A stretch of 64,000 nt of DNA from Hymenobacter sp. BT559 (GCF_017571525.1 NZ_JAGETY010000008.1:186001-250000), one strand, 5' to 3'. Counted from the first letter of the stretch, positions 41,544-50,309 are shown. Notes: generated by a model from the letters alone, not told the origin. Program-made: numbers and translations.

Positions 41544-43784
41544 CTAGCTGGCCTGCACTACCAGCTTCTGCCCCAGCTTCACATCATCGGAAGTGAGGTG
41601 GTTGAGGCGGCGCAGCTCCTGCACGCTTACTTTAAAGCGGCGCGAGATATTGTAGAGTGTGTCGCCGGCCTGCACCGTGTGCGTGCTGAGGTGTGGCTCG
41701 GGCCGCTCGGTGGCGCCCCCGGGTGCCGGGCGGCTAGCCACCGCTAGGGCCGCCGAGCCGCTGAAGCGCAGGTGTTGCCCGGCTTGCACCGTTTCGGAAG
41801 GCAGCTGGTTCCATTCGCGCAACTGGGCTACCGTGACGCTGTGCGTCCGCGCTATATGCGTGAGGTCATCGCCTGGCCGCACGGTGTATAGCTCTGTCTT
41901 CGAAGCTGCATTAGGCTCTGGTTTGGCTGTTGAAGCCACGTCGGGAGTGCTAGCTTCGTGGGAAGCTATCGCCAGCGCTTTGCCCCGGCTGCGGCGAGTA
42001 GGAGCGGGCGGGGTTAGCGTATCAGCGCTGGCTAAAACCTCGCTAGCCTCGGTAGTAGGTGCGGGGCGAGCAGCGGCCTCAGCAGCTAAGCGTTGGGCCT
42101 TCTCTTGTGCCGCGGCCGCTTTGGCTAGCGCCGCTGCCCGGAAAATAGCCTGTTGCTGCTGCGCCGCGATGCGGGCTGCCTGTAGCTTTTGAGCCCGTAG
42201 CAACTCTTTAGCCTGCGCTGCTTCACGCTGCGCGAGGGCTTGCGCCTCACGCGCGTAGCGGGCATTGGCAGCGGCCAGCGTCTGGGTAGCGCTATCTACG
42301 GGCGCTATGCGGCGAGGAGTCGCCGGCAACGAAGTAGCCGCTACAGGAGTTGGCGCCTCGGCCCGGGGCAGCGGCACGAATACAACCAGCTCGCGGCCCG
42401 GGCGTAGGGTGGCGTGCTTGGGCAGCTCATTCCAGCGGCGCACCTGGCTAGGGCTCACGTCAAACTTTTCGGCCACGCTGGCTACCGTTTGGCCGCGGCG
42501 CACCGTGTAGTAAACCCGGCGGTGGCGTGGGGCCGCCTCACTGGCTTCGGCGCGCGGGCCCGTAGTGGCTGCTAGCTCATCGTGGCTCGGCCAGGGCGTA
42601 GTGCCCGCTAAGCGAGCCACGCGAGTGGGCAGCGGCTGCGGCAGCTCATTCAGCGGCTGACAGTAGGCTAGCAGCGTGGCCCGGTCAACATCACCGAGGT
42701 GCTCGCGGGCGGCGCTGGGGTAGCGCAGCACGTAGGGCCGGTAGCCGGCAGGCAGGCCGCCGTGGCGCACCTCGGGGTTGTAGCGGCCCAGCGTAAGCGA
42801 ATCTTCGTAGCCCAGGGCGCGGCTGAGGCGGCGCAGGTCGAGGGCCTGGCCGCGCAGGCTTAGCGTATCGAGCGGCTCATAGCGTTGGTAGCGCAGTGTT
42901 TGGTCATTGAGACTGTGCTCGTTGGCGTACTTCATGGCGTACATAATTGCCGTGAAGGTGGGCACGTAGTTGCGGGTTTCGGCCGGCAGGTGCGGGTAGA
43001 GGTCCCAGAAGTTGCGCTTGCCGGTTTTGCGCATCACGCGCTGCATATTGCCCGCCCCCCAGTTGTAGGCCGCCAGCACCAGCTCCCAGTCGTGAAACAC
43101 GCCGTAGAGGTAGCGTAGGTGCTTGCAGGCGGCTTCGGTGGCTTTTTCGGGGTGCATGCGCTCATCCACCCACTCGTCGCGCTTCAGGCGCAGGTCGTTG
43201 GCCGTGGGTGGCATAAACTGCCACAAGCCCACTGCACCCACCGGCGACTTGGCCGTAGGTATGAGGGCCGACTCAACGACTGATAAATACTTAAGCTCTA
43301 GCGGTAAGTTATACTGCGCCAGGTATTTTTCGAACGTTGGGAAGTAAAACTGCTCACGTTCCAGCACACGTTGCGTGTAGCCGCGCTGCCGCTCCGTAAA
43401 CAGCCGCACATAAGCCAGCACCGCCGCATTAAACTGATGCGGTGCCTGGGTTTCGATGCAGCCCATGCGGTCGTTCACCGTTTCGTAGAGCGTGGCGGGC
43501 GTTTGCAGCCATACCAGGCGGGCCGAATCCACAGCCGGCTCCTCCAGCGGCTCGGCCGCCAGCGAGTCGAGCGTGGCGGGCGGTAGGTCTACCACCTGCC
43601 GAATGGTATCGCCCGGAATAAGCGTGGAAGGCGGTGGGGCCGGGGCTGCCTCATGGCGGTGGTGCACTCGCTGCGCCACTGCCGGCACGGCCCCCAGCGT
43701 GAGGGCTAGCACTAAAAGCCGCCGCGTGAGGCGCGGCTTGCGCGGGCTAGGGGCGGGCGCGGGCAGTTGGTGCAAAGCTTTCAT
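41544..43784 (-). CDS. LysM lytic transglycosylase (MltD-like)
   Basis: A 746-residue cell-wall enzyme that cleaves peptidoglycan glycan strands to 1,6-anhydro ends. A signal peptide ends near VPAVAQ (about 38). The GH23/SLT domain (about 120-300) has the catalytic-Glu motif VVESALIPTAKSPVGAVGLWQFMP, then LAAYNWGAGN and RNYVPTFTAIMYAMKYANEH. Three LysM repeats follow: YTVRRGQTVASVAEKF (about 425), YTVRPGDDLTHIARTH (about 635) and HTVQAGDTLYNISRRF near the C-terminus. Between the first and second lies a long Ala/Gln-rich, coiled-coil-like stretch. The start at 43784 is chosen because a 26-codon extension precedes an otherwise standard N-terminus. Confidence 0.94.
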   Translation of the reverse strand: MKALHQLPAPAPSPRKPRLTRRLLVLALTLGAVPAVAQRVHHRHEAAPAPPPSTLIPGDTIRQVVDLPPATLDSLAAEPLEEPAVDSARLVWLQTPATLYETVNDRMGCIETQAPHQFNAAVLAYVRLFTERQRGYTQRVLEREQFYFPTFEKYLAQYNLPLELKYLSVVESALIPTAKSPVGAVGLWQFMPPTANDLRLKRDEWVDERMHPEKATEAACKHLRYLYGVFHDWELVLAAYNWGAGNMQRVMRKTGKRNFWDLYPHLPAETRNYVPTFTAIMYAMKYANEHSLNDQTLRYQRYEPLDTLSLRGQALDLRRLSRALGYEDSLTLGRYNPEVRHGGLPAGYRPYVLRYPSAAREHLGDVDRATLLAYCQPLNELPQPLPTRVARLAGTTPWPSHDELAATTGPRAEASEAAPRHRRVYYTVRRGQTVASVAEKFDVSPSQVRRWNELPKHATLRPGRELVVFVPLPRAEAPTPVAATSLPATPRRIAPVDSATQTLAAANARYAREAQALAQREAAQAKELLRAQKLQAARIAAQQQQAIFRAAALAKAAAAQEKAQRLAAEAAARPAPTTEASEVLASADTLTPPAPTRRSRGKALAIASHEASTPDVASTAKPEPNAASKTELYTVRPGDDLTHIARTHSVTVAQLREWNQLPSETVQAGQHLRFSGSAALAVASRPAPGGATERPEPHLSTHTVQAGDTLYNISRRFKVSVQELRRLNHLTSDDVKLGQKLVVQAS

Positions 43785-43829
43785 AGGGCTAAGGTAAATG
43801 ACAATTACTGAACTACCTAACCAAACGCT

Positions 43830-43874
43830 AGGGGCGCAACAGTACGGCCTACTGGCCGGCACTGTTGCGCCCCT
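43830..43874 (-). terminator. 14-bp hairpin after gatA
   Basis: AGGGGCGCAACAGT (43830-43843) pairs perfectly with 43861-43874, with a further CCGGCC-type inner dyad. It lies between the gatA stop and the lytic transglycosylase start on the minus strand and probably ends the tatA-gatA transcript. Confidence 0.5.
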
Positions 43875-43901
43875 GCATCTTTACTAAAGCCGCTGGCTAA
43901 C

Positions 43902-45338
43902 CTAATTGGCGGCCTCTACGGCGGTGAGCGAGCCGGCAAAAGCCAGTAAATCAGCTTCCCGGAAAGCCCCACTTAGTATCTGCAAGCCAATTGGCAAGCC
44001 TTCATTGTCAACCCCGGCCGGAATAGAGATAGCCGGTACCCCGGCCAGCGAAGCCTGAACCGTAAAAATATCCGCCAGGTACATGCTCACCGGGTCTTGC
44101 TTCTCACCAATCTTAAATGCTGTGGTGGGCGTAGTGGGTAGCACCAGGAAGTCATATTGCCGCAGCAGCTCGTCGGTCTTCTCCTTGATAAGCCGGCGCA
44201 CGCGTTGTGCTTTGGTATAGTAGGCGTCGTAGTAGCTAGCGCTCAACACGAAGGTGCCCAGCATAATGCGGCGCTGTACTTCAGGCCCAAAGCCTTGGGC
44301 GCGGGTTTTTTTATACAGCGATTCGAGGTCCGTTACATCGGGCGCGCGGTAGCCGTACTTCACCCCATCGAAGCGCGAAAGGTTGGAGCTGGCTTCGGCC
44401 GTGGTGAGGATGTAGTAGGTCGGAATCATCTCCTCCAGCATCGGAAACTCAACCGGCTCCACTACGTGGCCCTGGCTGCGTAGCGTGGCTAGGGTATCTT
44501 CTAAGGCAGCGTGCACCTCGGGCTGCAAGCCGGGCCGGTCGATGGCGTTGGCAATGTACCCAATACGGTATTGCGGGGCGGGGGTGAGCAGTTCGCTGTA
44601 GGCGGGCACAGTCTCCTGGCTGGCTGTGCTGTCATAACCATCGGGGCCAGCCATTACCTCTAGCAGGCGGGCCGCATCCTCTACCGAGTGGGTAATCGGG
44701 CCGATTTGGTCAAACGACGAGGCGAAGGCCACCAGGCCGTAGCGCGAGATGCGCGAATACGTTGGCTTAAGCCCAATAACGCCGCAAAAAGCCGCTGGCT
44801 GGCGCACCGAGCCGCCCGTATCGGAGCCGATGGAAGCCAGACACATATCGGCCTGCACGGCCACGGCCGAGCCGCCGCTGCTGCCGCCGGGCACCCGGCT
44901 AGGGTCCTGCGCATTGCGCACCACTCCGAAAGCCGAGTTCTCGTTTGAGCCGCCCATGGCAAACTCGTCGCAGTTTTGGCGGCCAATGAAAATGGCATCC
45001 TCCGCCAGTAGGCGCTGCACGGCTGTGCCCGTGAAGAGCGACTTAAACCCGTCGAGAATGCGGGAGCTGCTTTGCAGCGAGTGGCCCTGGTAGGCGAGTA
45101 CGTCTTTGAGGCCGATAACCATGCCGGCGAGCTTGCCGGCCGTGCCCTGGGCTAGCTTTTCATCGATGGCGGCGGCTTGTTGGCGGGCTTCGTCGGCCCA
45201 CACTTCCAGGAAAACATTCAGCTCCGCGTTGCGCTGGCTGATAGTATCGAGGTAATACTCAACGAGCTGGCGGCAGGACGTGGTGCCCGCCGCCAGCTCG
45301 CGCTGAATTTCCGAAAGGGAAGAAAACAGAGGTTTCAA
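43902..45338 (-). CDS. gatA: Asp-tRNA(Asn)/Glu-tRNA(Gln) amidotransferase subunit A
   Basis: The amidase subunit of GatCAB, which converts misacylated Glu-tRNA(Gln) or Asp-tRNA(Asn) to the correct amide, releasing ammonia from glutamine. The 478 residues carry the amidase-signature triad at Lys78 (GLKDVL), Ser153 (GGSSGGSAVAV) and Ser177 (GSDTGGSVRQPA), the positions expected from characterised GatA. The start codon is TTG at 45338, 3 bases after the stop of the upstream TatA-like gene. A GGAG Shine-Dalgarno-like sequence 8 bases upstream supports it, and no ATG gives a proper N-terminus. The gatB and gatC genes are not nearby. Confidence 0.95.
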   Translation of the reverse strand: MKPLFSSLSEIQRELAAGTTSCRQLVEYYLDTISQRNAELNVFLEVWADEARQQAAAIDEKLAQGTAGKLAGMVIGLKDVLAYQGHSLQSSSRILDGFKSLFTGTAVQRLLAEDAIFIGRQNCDEFAMGGSNENSAFGVVRNAQDPSRVPGGSSGGSAVAVQADMCLASIGSDTGGSVRQPAAFCGVIGLKPTYSRISRYGLVAFASSFDQIGPITHSVEDAARLLEVMAGPDGYDSTASQETVPAYSELLTPAPQYRIGYIANAIDRPGLQPEVHAALEDTLATLRSQGHVVEPVEFPMLEEMIPTYYILTTAEASSNLSRFDGVKYGYRAPDVTDLESLYKKTRAQGFGPEVQRRIMLGTFVLSASYYDAYYTKAQRVRRLIKEKTDELLRQYDFLVLPTTPTTAFKIGEKQDPVSMYLADIFTVQASLAGVPAISIPAGVDNEGLPIGLQILSGAFREADLLAFAGSLTAVEAAN

Positions 45339-45341
45339 ATC

Positions 45342-45836
45342 TTAAGCTCCGGTTGATGACTGGTCGAGGCGGGGCCGTGTACCGGGCACGCCATCGGCCG
45401 TGGGCGGAATGGGCGTGCTCTGGTGGTAGGTCGGCTGGTCTGCCGTCGGCAAATCTACGGCACCCGGCGCAGTATAGTCAGCTACCGGGGGCACATAGTC
45501 GCCCGACATTGGCGTAGTCGGCGGCACCGCCGACGGCTGGTAGGGGGCGGGCTGCTGGCCGTAGTTCGGCTGATTTGGGTTATAGGGTTGGTTAGGGTTA
45601 TAACCCTGGTTGTTGTAACCTTGGTTATTATATCCCTGGTTTGGGGCCTGCTGACCAGCACGCTCAAACTCGTTACGGATTTCGCTGCTAGCGTCCTTAA
45701 ACTCGCGGATGCCCTTGCCCAGGCCCCGCGCCAGTTCCGGAATCTTATTGGCGCCAAAGAAAATAAGAATGACGACCATAATCAGAATCAGCTCAGAGCC
45801 GCCGATATCGCCGAGAAAAAGCAAAGGAGAGTTCAT
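45342..45836 (-). CDS. tatA: TatA/E-like protein with Asn/Tyr/Pro-rich tail, copy 2
   Basis: A twin-arginine translocase pore subunit, 164 residues. The N-terminal helix and FG hinge (IGGSELILIMVVILIFFGANKIP) and the amphipathic helix (ELARGLGKGIREFKDASSEI) are standard, about 55 residues in all. The remaining 110 residues are a disordered tail with tandem GYNNQ and PNQPYN units followed by Pro/Thr-rich sequence. Typical TatA tails are short and charged, so this low-complexity extension is unusual. It lies 41 bases after the other TatA-like gene and is followed 3 bases later by gatA. Confidence 0.9.
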   Translation of the reverse strand: MNSPLLFLGDIGGSELILIMVVILIFFGANKIPELARGLGKGIREFKDASSEIRNEFERAGQQAPNQGYNNQGYNNQGYNPNQPYNPNQPNYGQQPAPYQPSAVPPTTPMSGDYVPPVADYTAPGAVDLPTADQPTYHQSTPIPPTADGVPGTRPRLDQSSTGA

Positions 45837-45877
45837 CAGAAGAAGAAATAAAAGCGAAGGATAGCGCCGCTTGCTGC

Positions 45878-46252
45878 TTAGCTAGCGGGGGTAGTAGGAT
45901 TATAAGGAGCGGGGGGCACTTGGCCTTGGGCGGGCGGCCCATACTGTTGGGGCTGCTGCGGGTAGCCGTTTTGGTTATACTGCTGCGGCTGCTGGTTGTA
46001 GCCAGGCTGCTGTGCGTAGCCACCTTGCTGCGGGTAGCCGCCCTGTTGGTAGCCGGGCTGCTGGTTATAGTTCGGGTTAACCGGCTGTTGCGGCTCGGGG
46101 TTGCTGGCATCCTTAAACTCGCGCACGCCCTGGCCTACACCCCGAAACAGCTCCGGAATGCGCTTAGCCCCAAAGAACAGTACCAGAATAAAGATTATGA
46201 AGATAATGGTTCTGGGGTTGCTCAGAAACAGAAAAAGCGTGGATAGTAGCAT
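45878..46252 (-). CDS. tatA: TatA/E-like protein with Gln/Tyr/Gly-rich tail, copy 1
   Basis: A 124-residue TatA-like subunit with membrane helix IIFIIFILVLFFGAKRIPELF, hinge FG and amphipathic helix RGVGQGVREFKDAS. After residue 52 the tail is almost wholly Gln, Tyr, Pro, Gly and Asn (units such as PGYQQGGYPQQGGY), a composition like yeast prion domains. It and copy 2 are tandem paralogues with different tail repeats. TatC is not in the window. A TAnnTTTG element lies 72 bases upstream. Confidence 0.9.
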   Translation of the reverse strand: MLLSTLFLFLSNPRTIIFIIFILVLFFGAKRIPELFRGVGQGVREFKDASNPEPQQPVNPNYNQQPGYQQGGYPQQGGYAQQPGYNQQPQQYNQNGYPQQPQQYGPPAQGQVPPAPYNPTTPAS

Positions 46253-46323
46253 GAGGAGAACGACGGGGTGACCGTGGCAAGTGGTGAAAACGAAGATACG
46301 TAAAAACGGAGGCTTTGGACTGG

Positions 46324-46331
46324 CAAAGGTA
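46324..46331 (-). promoter_or_regulatory. TAnnTTTG promoter for tatA-tatA-gatA
   Basis: The minus strand reads TACCTTTG, a match to the -7 consensus, 71 bases before the first TatA-like ATG. With 41- and 3-base gaps downstream, the three genes probably form one operon from here. No good -33 element was seen. Confidence 0.5.
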
Positions 46332-46526
46332 CCGGCGACGAGCGCAACTTAGCCGCCAGCTAGGAGTTCAAGCGGCTAGCCTGCTTGAAAGCTCAACATA
46401 TAAAATTCCGGCATTTTATCCATCTTAAGTGCAAATCGGCAAGGTTTTAAAGCCGTTAAGACGTTTAAATGACAGATTCATCGAAAACAATTAGTACTTC
46501 ACCGATAAATATTGCACCTTTGTATC

Positions 46527-46642
46527 GGTTAGCAGCCTTACCGGAGCTGTGCTGTTTATGCAGTCAGCCGAGGCAGAGGAAGTTGGCTAAGTTTGTTTTC
46601 ATAGCTCAGAAAGGCATCGGACACTGTTCGATGCTTTTTTTT
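46527..46642 (+). ncRNA. Candidate small RNA of unknown class
   Basis: CACCTTTG at 46515-46522 is one base from the -7 consensus and would start transcription near 46527. The transcript can close with TTAGC (46529-46533) pairing GCTAA (46586-46590), encloses further CAGC/GCTG pairings, and ends in a hairpin plus eight T residues at 46614-46642. No ORF fits. I compared it with the 4.5S/SRP core and tRNA patterns and found no canonical match. Alternatively the hairpin only backs up flippase termination, but the U tract points the other way. Confidence 0.35.
46614..46642 (+). terminator. Rho-independent terminator of candidate RNA
   Basis: GCATCG pairs with CGATGC (plus a G-U pair) around a 7-base loop and is followed by eight T residues on the plus strand. 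This is the most canonical intrinsic terminator in the window, yet no protein gene lies upstream of it on that strand. Confidence 0.75.
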
Positions 46643-46648
46643 GTCCTG

Positions 46649-48154
46649 TTAAGCCCGGAAGCCGCGTCGCGCCTCCACTAAGTAAACCAGCCCCGCAAAG
46701 ACTGCCGGGAGTGCAAATCCTAGCACGTAGCCCAGCCTCGTGTGGCCCACCGCTTGGCCCAGCCCCACCAGCCCCACGGCCCCTAGTAACCAGAGCAACA
46801 GTCGCTTTACTGGATAGGGCACCGGGAAGTGGCGCTCGCCCAGCCACCAGCACAGCGCGGCCATCATAAAGTAGCAGGCTAGGGTGGCCCAGGCACTACC
46901 TACATACCCTAGCACCGGAATCAGCAAGAAATTGAGTGCGATGGTAAGTACTGCCCCGGCGGCCCCGATGTAGGTGCCAAAGTAGGTCTTGTCGGTTAGC
47001 TTAAACCAAACGGAGAGGTTATAATAAACCCCCAGAAACAGGTTGGCTAACAGCAGGATGGGCACTACGCTCAACCCGGTCAGGTACTCGGGCCTTTTTA
47101 GGAAAAGTGGTCCTATCCAGTTTAAATTCAGGCTGATAGCTACGAAAATGAAGGCGCAGCACAACGTAAACCACTTGAGTACCAGCGCAAATGTCGCCGG
47201 TGAGTTTTTCTCTGTACTCTGGGAAAAGAAGAACGGCTCGGCAGCGTAGCGAAACGCCTGAATAATAAGCGACATGAAGATGCTGAGCTTGTAGCAAGCC
47301 CCGTACACACCCACTGCAGCCAGCTGGCTCAGGCCCGGATAAAAATGAGCCGGCAGCCAGGCTGGCAGCAAAATGCGGTCAAGCGTTTCATTGACCATGC
47401 CGGCCAGGCCCATGAGCATAAGCGGCAGGGCATAGGCTAGCAGCGGCTGCAAAAAATCGAGCCGCGGCCAGCGGAAGCGGAAATCCAACAACTCGCGCCC
47501 GAGCAGCAATAGCGTGAGTGCCGAGGCCGCCAGATTGCTTAAGAACACGTAGCCCACGCCCAGGCTGGGGTTGTATACCGTTGCCACCAGCGGCCGCAGG
47601 CCGGCTAGCAGGCTACCCGGCGCGCTGTGCGCTACGGCCGGGCACAGCACAATGAAAAACAGATTTAGCCCCACGTACAACAGGATGTTGGTGAGACGAA
47701 TAGCTGCAAATTTGCGGGCTTTGTTTTCGAGCCGCAGTCGGGCAAATGGCAGCGCGGCTACCGCATCGAGGCCCAGTATCAGCGCTACCCAAATGGCATA
47801 TTCGTCGTGGCCCGGTGGCAGGTGTAGCAGCCCGAGCAGTGGCCGGGCCAGCAGCGCCAGCAACACGGTGAGGACCACGCTGCTGAGCAAAAGTAGGCTT
47901 AGGGTGCGGTTGTAGAGCTCGCGCCGGTCTTCGCCAGGACGGTTGGCAAAGCGAAAAAACGTTGTTTCGAGCCCATAGGTGAATACCACGTTTAGAAACG
48001 ACACGTAGGCGTAAAGCCCCGTTACAATACCATACTCGGCCGCTGCGAAATGGGCCGTATAAATAGGTACCAGCAGGTAGCTGAGCACCCGCCCTACGAT
48101 ACTGCTAACGCCGTAAATGGCCGTTTGAGAGGCCAGTTTCTTTGCAATCCCCAT
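46649..48154 (-). CDS. Polysaccharide flippase / MOP family exporter
   Basis: A 501-residue inner-membrane protein with about 14 hydrophobic segments, related to Wzx-type flippases with a polysaccharide-synthesis C-terminal domain. Motifs include KKLASQTAIYGVSSIVGRVLSYLLVPIYT and AAEYGIVTGLYAYVSFLNVVFTYGLETTFFRFA at the N-terminus, where the family begins, and GTYIGAAGAVLTIALNFLLIPVLGYVGSAWATL near the C-terminus. The ATG at 48154 is preferred; an in-frame GTG lies two codons upstream. It shares only general family likeness with the flippase at 20970. The substrate is unknown. Confidence 0.9.
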   Translation of the reverse strand: MGIAKKLASQTAIYGVSSIVGRVLSYLLVPIYTAHFAAAEYGIVTGLYAYVSFLNVVFTYGLETTFFRFANRPGEDRRELYNRTLSLLLLSSVVLTVLLALLARPLLGLLHLPPGHDEYAIWVALILGLDAVAALPFARLRLENKARKFAAIRLTNILLYVGLNLFFIVLCPAVAHSAPGSLLAGLRPLVATVYNPSLGVGYVFLSNLAASALTLLLLGRELLDFRFRWPRLDFLQPLLAYALPLMLMGLAGMVNETLDRILLPAWLPAHFYPGLSQLAAVGVYGACYKLSIFMSLIIQAFRYAAEPFFFSQSTEKNSPATFALVLKWFTLCCAFIFVAISLNLNWIGPLFLKRPEYLTGLSVVPILLLANLFLGVYYNLSVWFKLTDKTYFGTYIGAAGAVLTIALNFLLIPVLGYVGSAWATLACYFMMAALCWWLGERHFPVPYPVKRLLLWLLGAVGLVGLGQAVGHTRLGYVLGFALPAVFAGLVYLVEARRGFRA

Positions 48155-48231
48155 GCGCACATAAAGGCCGGCGTCTGGCTTACGAAGCTACCTGGGTAGC
48201 GCTTCAGCCCGGCCGCCGGCCTCCCTAAAAA

Positions 48232-49026
48232 TTAATTGCCAGTAAATACTGCCGGGCGCTTTTCCAGAAAAGCAGCAGTGCCTTCTTTAAAATCAGCCGT
48301 ACCAAACGCTTGGCCGAAGGCGCTAGCCTCAGCCGCGTAACCCGCCTCGCCGCCGTGGTCAAAATAGGTGTTGACGCAGTCGATAGTCAGGCCTATCGCT
48401 ACCGGCGCCTTGCTTAGTATCTTCAGCAGCATGCTTTTGCAAAAGGCCAGCAGCTCGGCCTGGGGCACTACGTGGTTGGCCAGGCCCAGGCGTAGCGCCT
48501 CGTCGGCCTTTACCTGGTCGGCGGTGAGCAGCAGCTCCAACGCCTTGCCTTTGCCTACTAGCTGCACCAGGCGCTGGGTACCACCATAGCCCGGCAGCAG
48601 GCCCAGGTTTACCTCGGGCTGGCCGAAGCGGGCGTTTTCCGAAGCCACCCGAATATGGCAGGCCATGGCTAGCTCGCAGCCACCGCCTAGCGCAAAGCCA
48701 TTTACGGCCGCCACTACGGGCTTAGGGCTGGTTTCGAAACGCCGAAACACGTCCTGCCCCTTGGCAGAGGCCTCCTGCGCCCCCGGTCCACTTAGCTGGG
48801 CCAGCTCCGAGATGTCGGCCCCGGCTACGAAAGCCTTCTCGCCGCTACCCGTGAGCAATATCCCGCGTACGGCCTCGTCGGCCCGCGCATGGTCAATAGC
48901 CTGGCCTAGCTCGGCTATCGTGGCAGCGTTGAGCGCGTTGAGCTTGGTAGGCCGGTTGACGGTAAGCGTGAGGATACCGCTGGCAGTGTCCAGGTCATAA
49001 AGTAGATTTTCGAATGAGGCAGCCAT
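48232..49026 (-). CDS. Enoyl-CoA hydratase/isomerase family protein
   Basis: A 264-residue crotonase-fold enzyme. Oxyanion-hole and catalytic regions are LTGSGEKAFVAGADISELAQL (the AGADI motif) and VAAVNGFALGGGCELAMACHIRVA, with both Glu residues of the hydratase type: GGCELA, and the Glu of FGQPEVNLGLLPGYGGTQRLVQLVGKGKALELLLT. This pattern favours a true short-chain enoyl-CoA hydratase in fatty-acid or amino-acid degradation. The start at 49026 removes 56 implausible residues and places a TAnnTTTG element 36 bases upstream. Confidence 0.94.
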   Translation of the reverse strand: MAASFENLLYDLDTASGILTLTVNRPTKLNALNAATIAELGQAIDHARADEAVRGILLTGSGEKAFVAGADISELAQLSGPGAQEASAKGQDVFRRFETSPKPVVAAVNGFALGGGCELAMACHIRVASENARFGQPEVNLGLLPGYGGTQRLVQLVGKGKALELLLTADQVKADEALRLGLANHVVPQAELLAFCKSMLLKILSKAPVAIGLTIDCVNTYFDHGGEAGYAAEASAFGQAFGTADFKEGTAAFLEKRPAVFTGN

Positions 49027-49061
49027 GAGCAAGTGAAAAGGTGGGCGAAAAGCTAGCGCTG

Positions 49062-49069
49062 CAAAGGTA
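49062..49069 (-). promoter_or_regulatory. TAnnTTTG promoter for enoyl-CoA hydratase
   Basis: The minus strand reads TACCTTTG followed by C, 35 bases before the chosen ATG. This spacing supports the start at 49026 and rejects the longer frame, whose ATG would lie upstream of the promoter. Confidence 0.5.
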
Positions 49070-49265
49070 CGGCGCTGGGCTAGCCCCACTTTCAGCGGCG
49101 GAAGTAGTCCATTGGCCGCGTAAATACCTTGGCTGGGCGAACTATCGGTTAATCGCGTGCATATTGCGCTAAACTTTGTGTCGGTCAGCCACATCGGCTA
49201 GTAGACAATGTTATTGTCTGAGCAAAGTGCCTCCTTCTCCCTCTATCATTTTCTCTTTTCTCCTT

Positions 49266-49691
49266 ATGAGCTTTGTTTCCGAATTCAAAGAGTTTATTTC
49301 AAAAGGCAATGTGCTCGACTTGGCAGTAGGTGTCATCATCGGTGGGGCCTTTGGCAAGATTGTCTCGTCCCTGACCGACGATATCATTATGCCTGTGCTA
49401 GGGGTGCTAACCAATGGCGTTGATTTCAAAGACTTATTCTTTACGCTCAACGGGCAGCACTACAAAACGCTTGAGGAAGCCAAAAAGGCGGGCGCCGCGG
49501 CCGTGGCCTACGGCAACTTTCTCAATGCTATTATTTACTTTCTTATCATCGCATTCGTCATTTTTTGGGTAGTGAAGTTGGCCAACCGCTTCAAAAAACC
49601 AGTTGTGGTAGTTGCGCCGGTGGCTCCCACTATTACCCGCGAGCAAGAGCTGCTTGCCGAAATCCGCGATTCCTTGCGCGCGCGCTCCTAA
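49266..49691 (+). CDS. mscL: Large-conductance mechanosensitive channel MscL
   Basis: A 141-residue pentameric channel that opens under membrane tension to release solutes during hypo-osmotic shock. The N-terminal amphipathic helix ([21 protein letters not shown]) and first helix ([24 protein letters not shown]) are highly characteristic; the periplasmic loop (about 55-85) carries [18 protein letters not shown]; the second helix is [19 protein letters not shown]; and the C-terminal helix ends LLAEIRDSL. The ATG at 49266 gives the standard length; a 30-codon upstream frame is not part of the family. Confidence 0.97.
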   Translation: MSFVSEFKEFISKGNVLDLAVGVIIGGAFGKIVSSLTDDIIMPVLGVLTNGVDFKDLFFTLNGQHYKTLEEAKKAGAAAVAYGNFLNAIIYFLIIAFVIFWVVKLANRFKKPVVVVAPVAPTITREQELLAEIRDSLRARS

Positions 49692-49778
49692 AAAGCGCTT
49701 GGCTAAACTAGCCGGAACTTCTGCTGCTGCACCGGCATTTCTGGGGTACTGCTCTTCGCTTATTCGTAGCTTCGACCT

Positions 49779-50210
49779 GTGAAAAAACTGACCTTTCTTG
49801 CTCCGGTAGCCTTTGCGGCGTCGCTGCTTGCTGCTCCTGCTGCCCAGGCGCAGACCACGGCCCCCAATTTTCCGATGCTTGGCAGCTCAAAGCAGCCTGC
49901 TGCCCCTAGCGCGCCCGACAATGCCCGCACTCGCCGCCAGCAGCAAATGAGCCCCGAAGATGCGGCCCGTGACCAGCAACTGCAGCTCTTAGAGGCGCGC
50001 ACTGGTAATACGAGCCTTGGCGCCGAGCGTGGTGGCCCCTACCGCCAGATGGATAAAGCTGGCAGCTCTTTCACCCTGCGCAAGTTTCGGGCGCTGCCCG
50101 GCCAGGAGCAGGAGCGCGGCGTGTCGCGCCGCGTAATAATGGGTGGACGCACGAAGGGCAAGCCCCTCGTGCACGAACACGGCCGTAAAAAGAAGTTCTT
50201 GTTATTCTAA
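49779..50210 (+). CDS. Secreted basic hypothetical protein
   Basis: A 143-residue protein from a GTG start at 49779, chosen because it gives a clean signal peptide (MKKLTFLAPVAFAASLLAAPAAQAQ). The mature part is polar and probably disordered: Pro/Ala/Gln-rich (about 27-75), then RTGNTSLGAERGG and a strongly basic C-terminus (GGRTKGKPLVHEHGRKKKFLLF). No catalytic motif is seen. It may be a small periplasmic nucleic-acid- or LPS-binding protein, but that is a guess. It is convergent with infB across a strong terminator. Confidence 0.7.
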   Translation: MKKLTFLAPVAFAASLLAAPAAQAQTTAPNFPMLGSSKQPAAPSAPDNARTRRQQQMSPEDAARDQQLQLLEARTGNTSLGAERGGPYRQMDKAGSSFTLRKFRALPGQEQERGVSRRVIMGGRTKGKPLVHEHGRKKKFLLF

Positions 50211-50309
50211 GCCACGGATTCCGGGTGATTTTTCGGCTTACGTGATTTTGGTAGATGGTTCCCAGCATAAGTTGGGAGCCATTTTTATGGGCTCGCTCCT
50301 CAGTAAACA

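Larger units (their letters stand above)
46253..46648. other. Intergenic region with tatA promoter and candidate RNA
   Basis: These 396 bases lack a convincing protein gene; the 70-codon plus-strand frame at 46469-46681 has an arbitrary composition and runs into the flippase gene. The region holds the tatA promoter, then an AT-rich stretch around 46395-46500, then the candidate small RNA and its terminator. Confidence 0.5.

Noticed and set aside
45560..45655. Short tandem repeats that could suggest a CRISPR or satellite array
   Set aside because: They are in-frame codon repeats encoding the TatA tail; units are too short and there are no spacers.
46527..46642. Signal recognition particle (4.5S) RNA
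   Set aside because: A CTCCGG-like fragment exists on one strand, but the GGAA tetraloop and the flanking AGCAG/CAGG internal loop of the SRP core are not in place.
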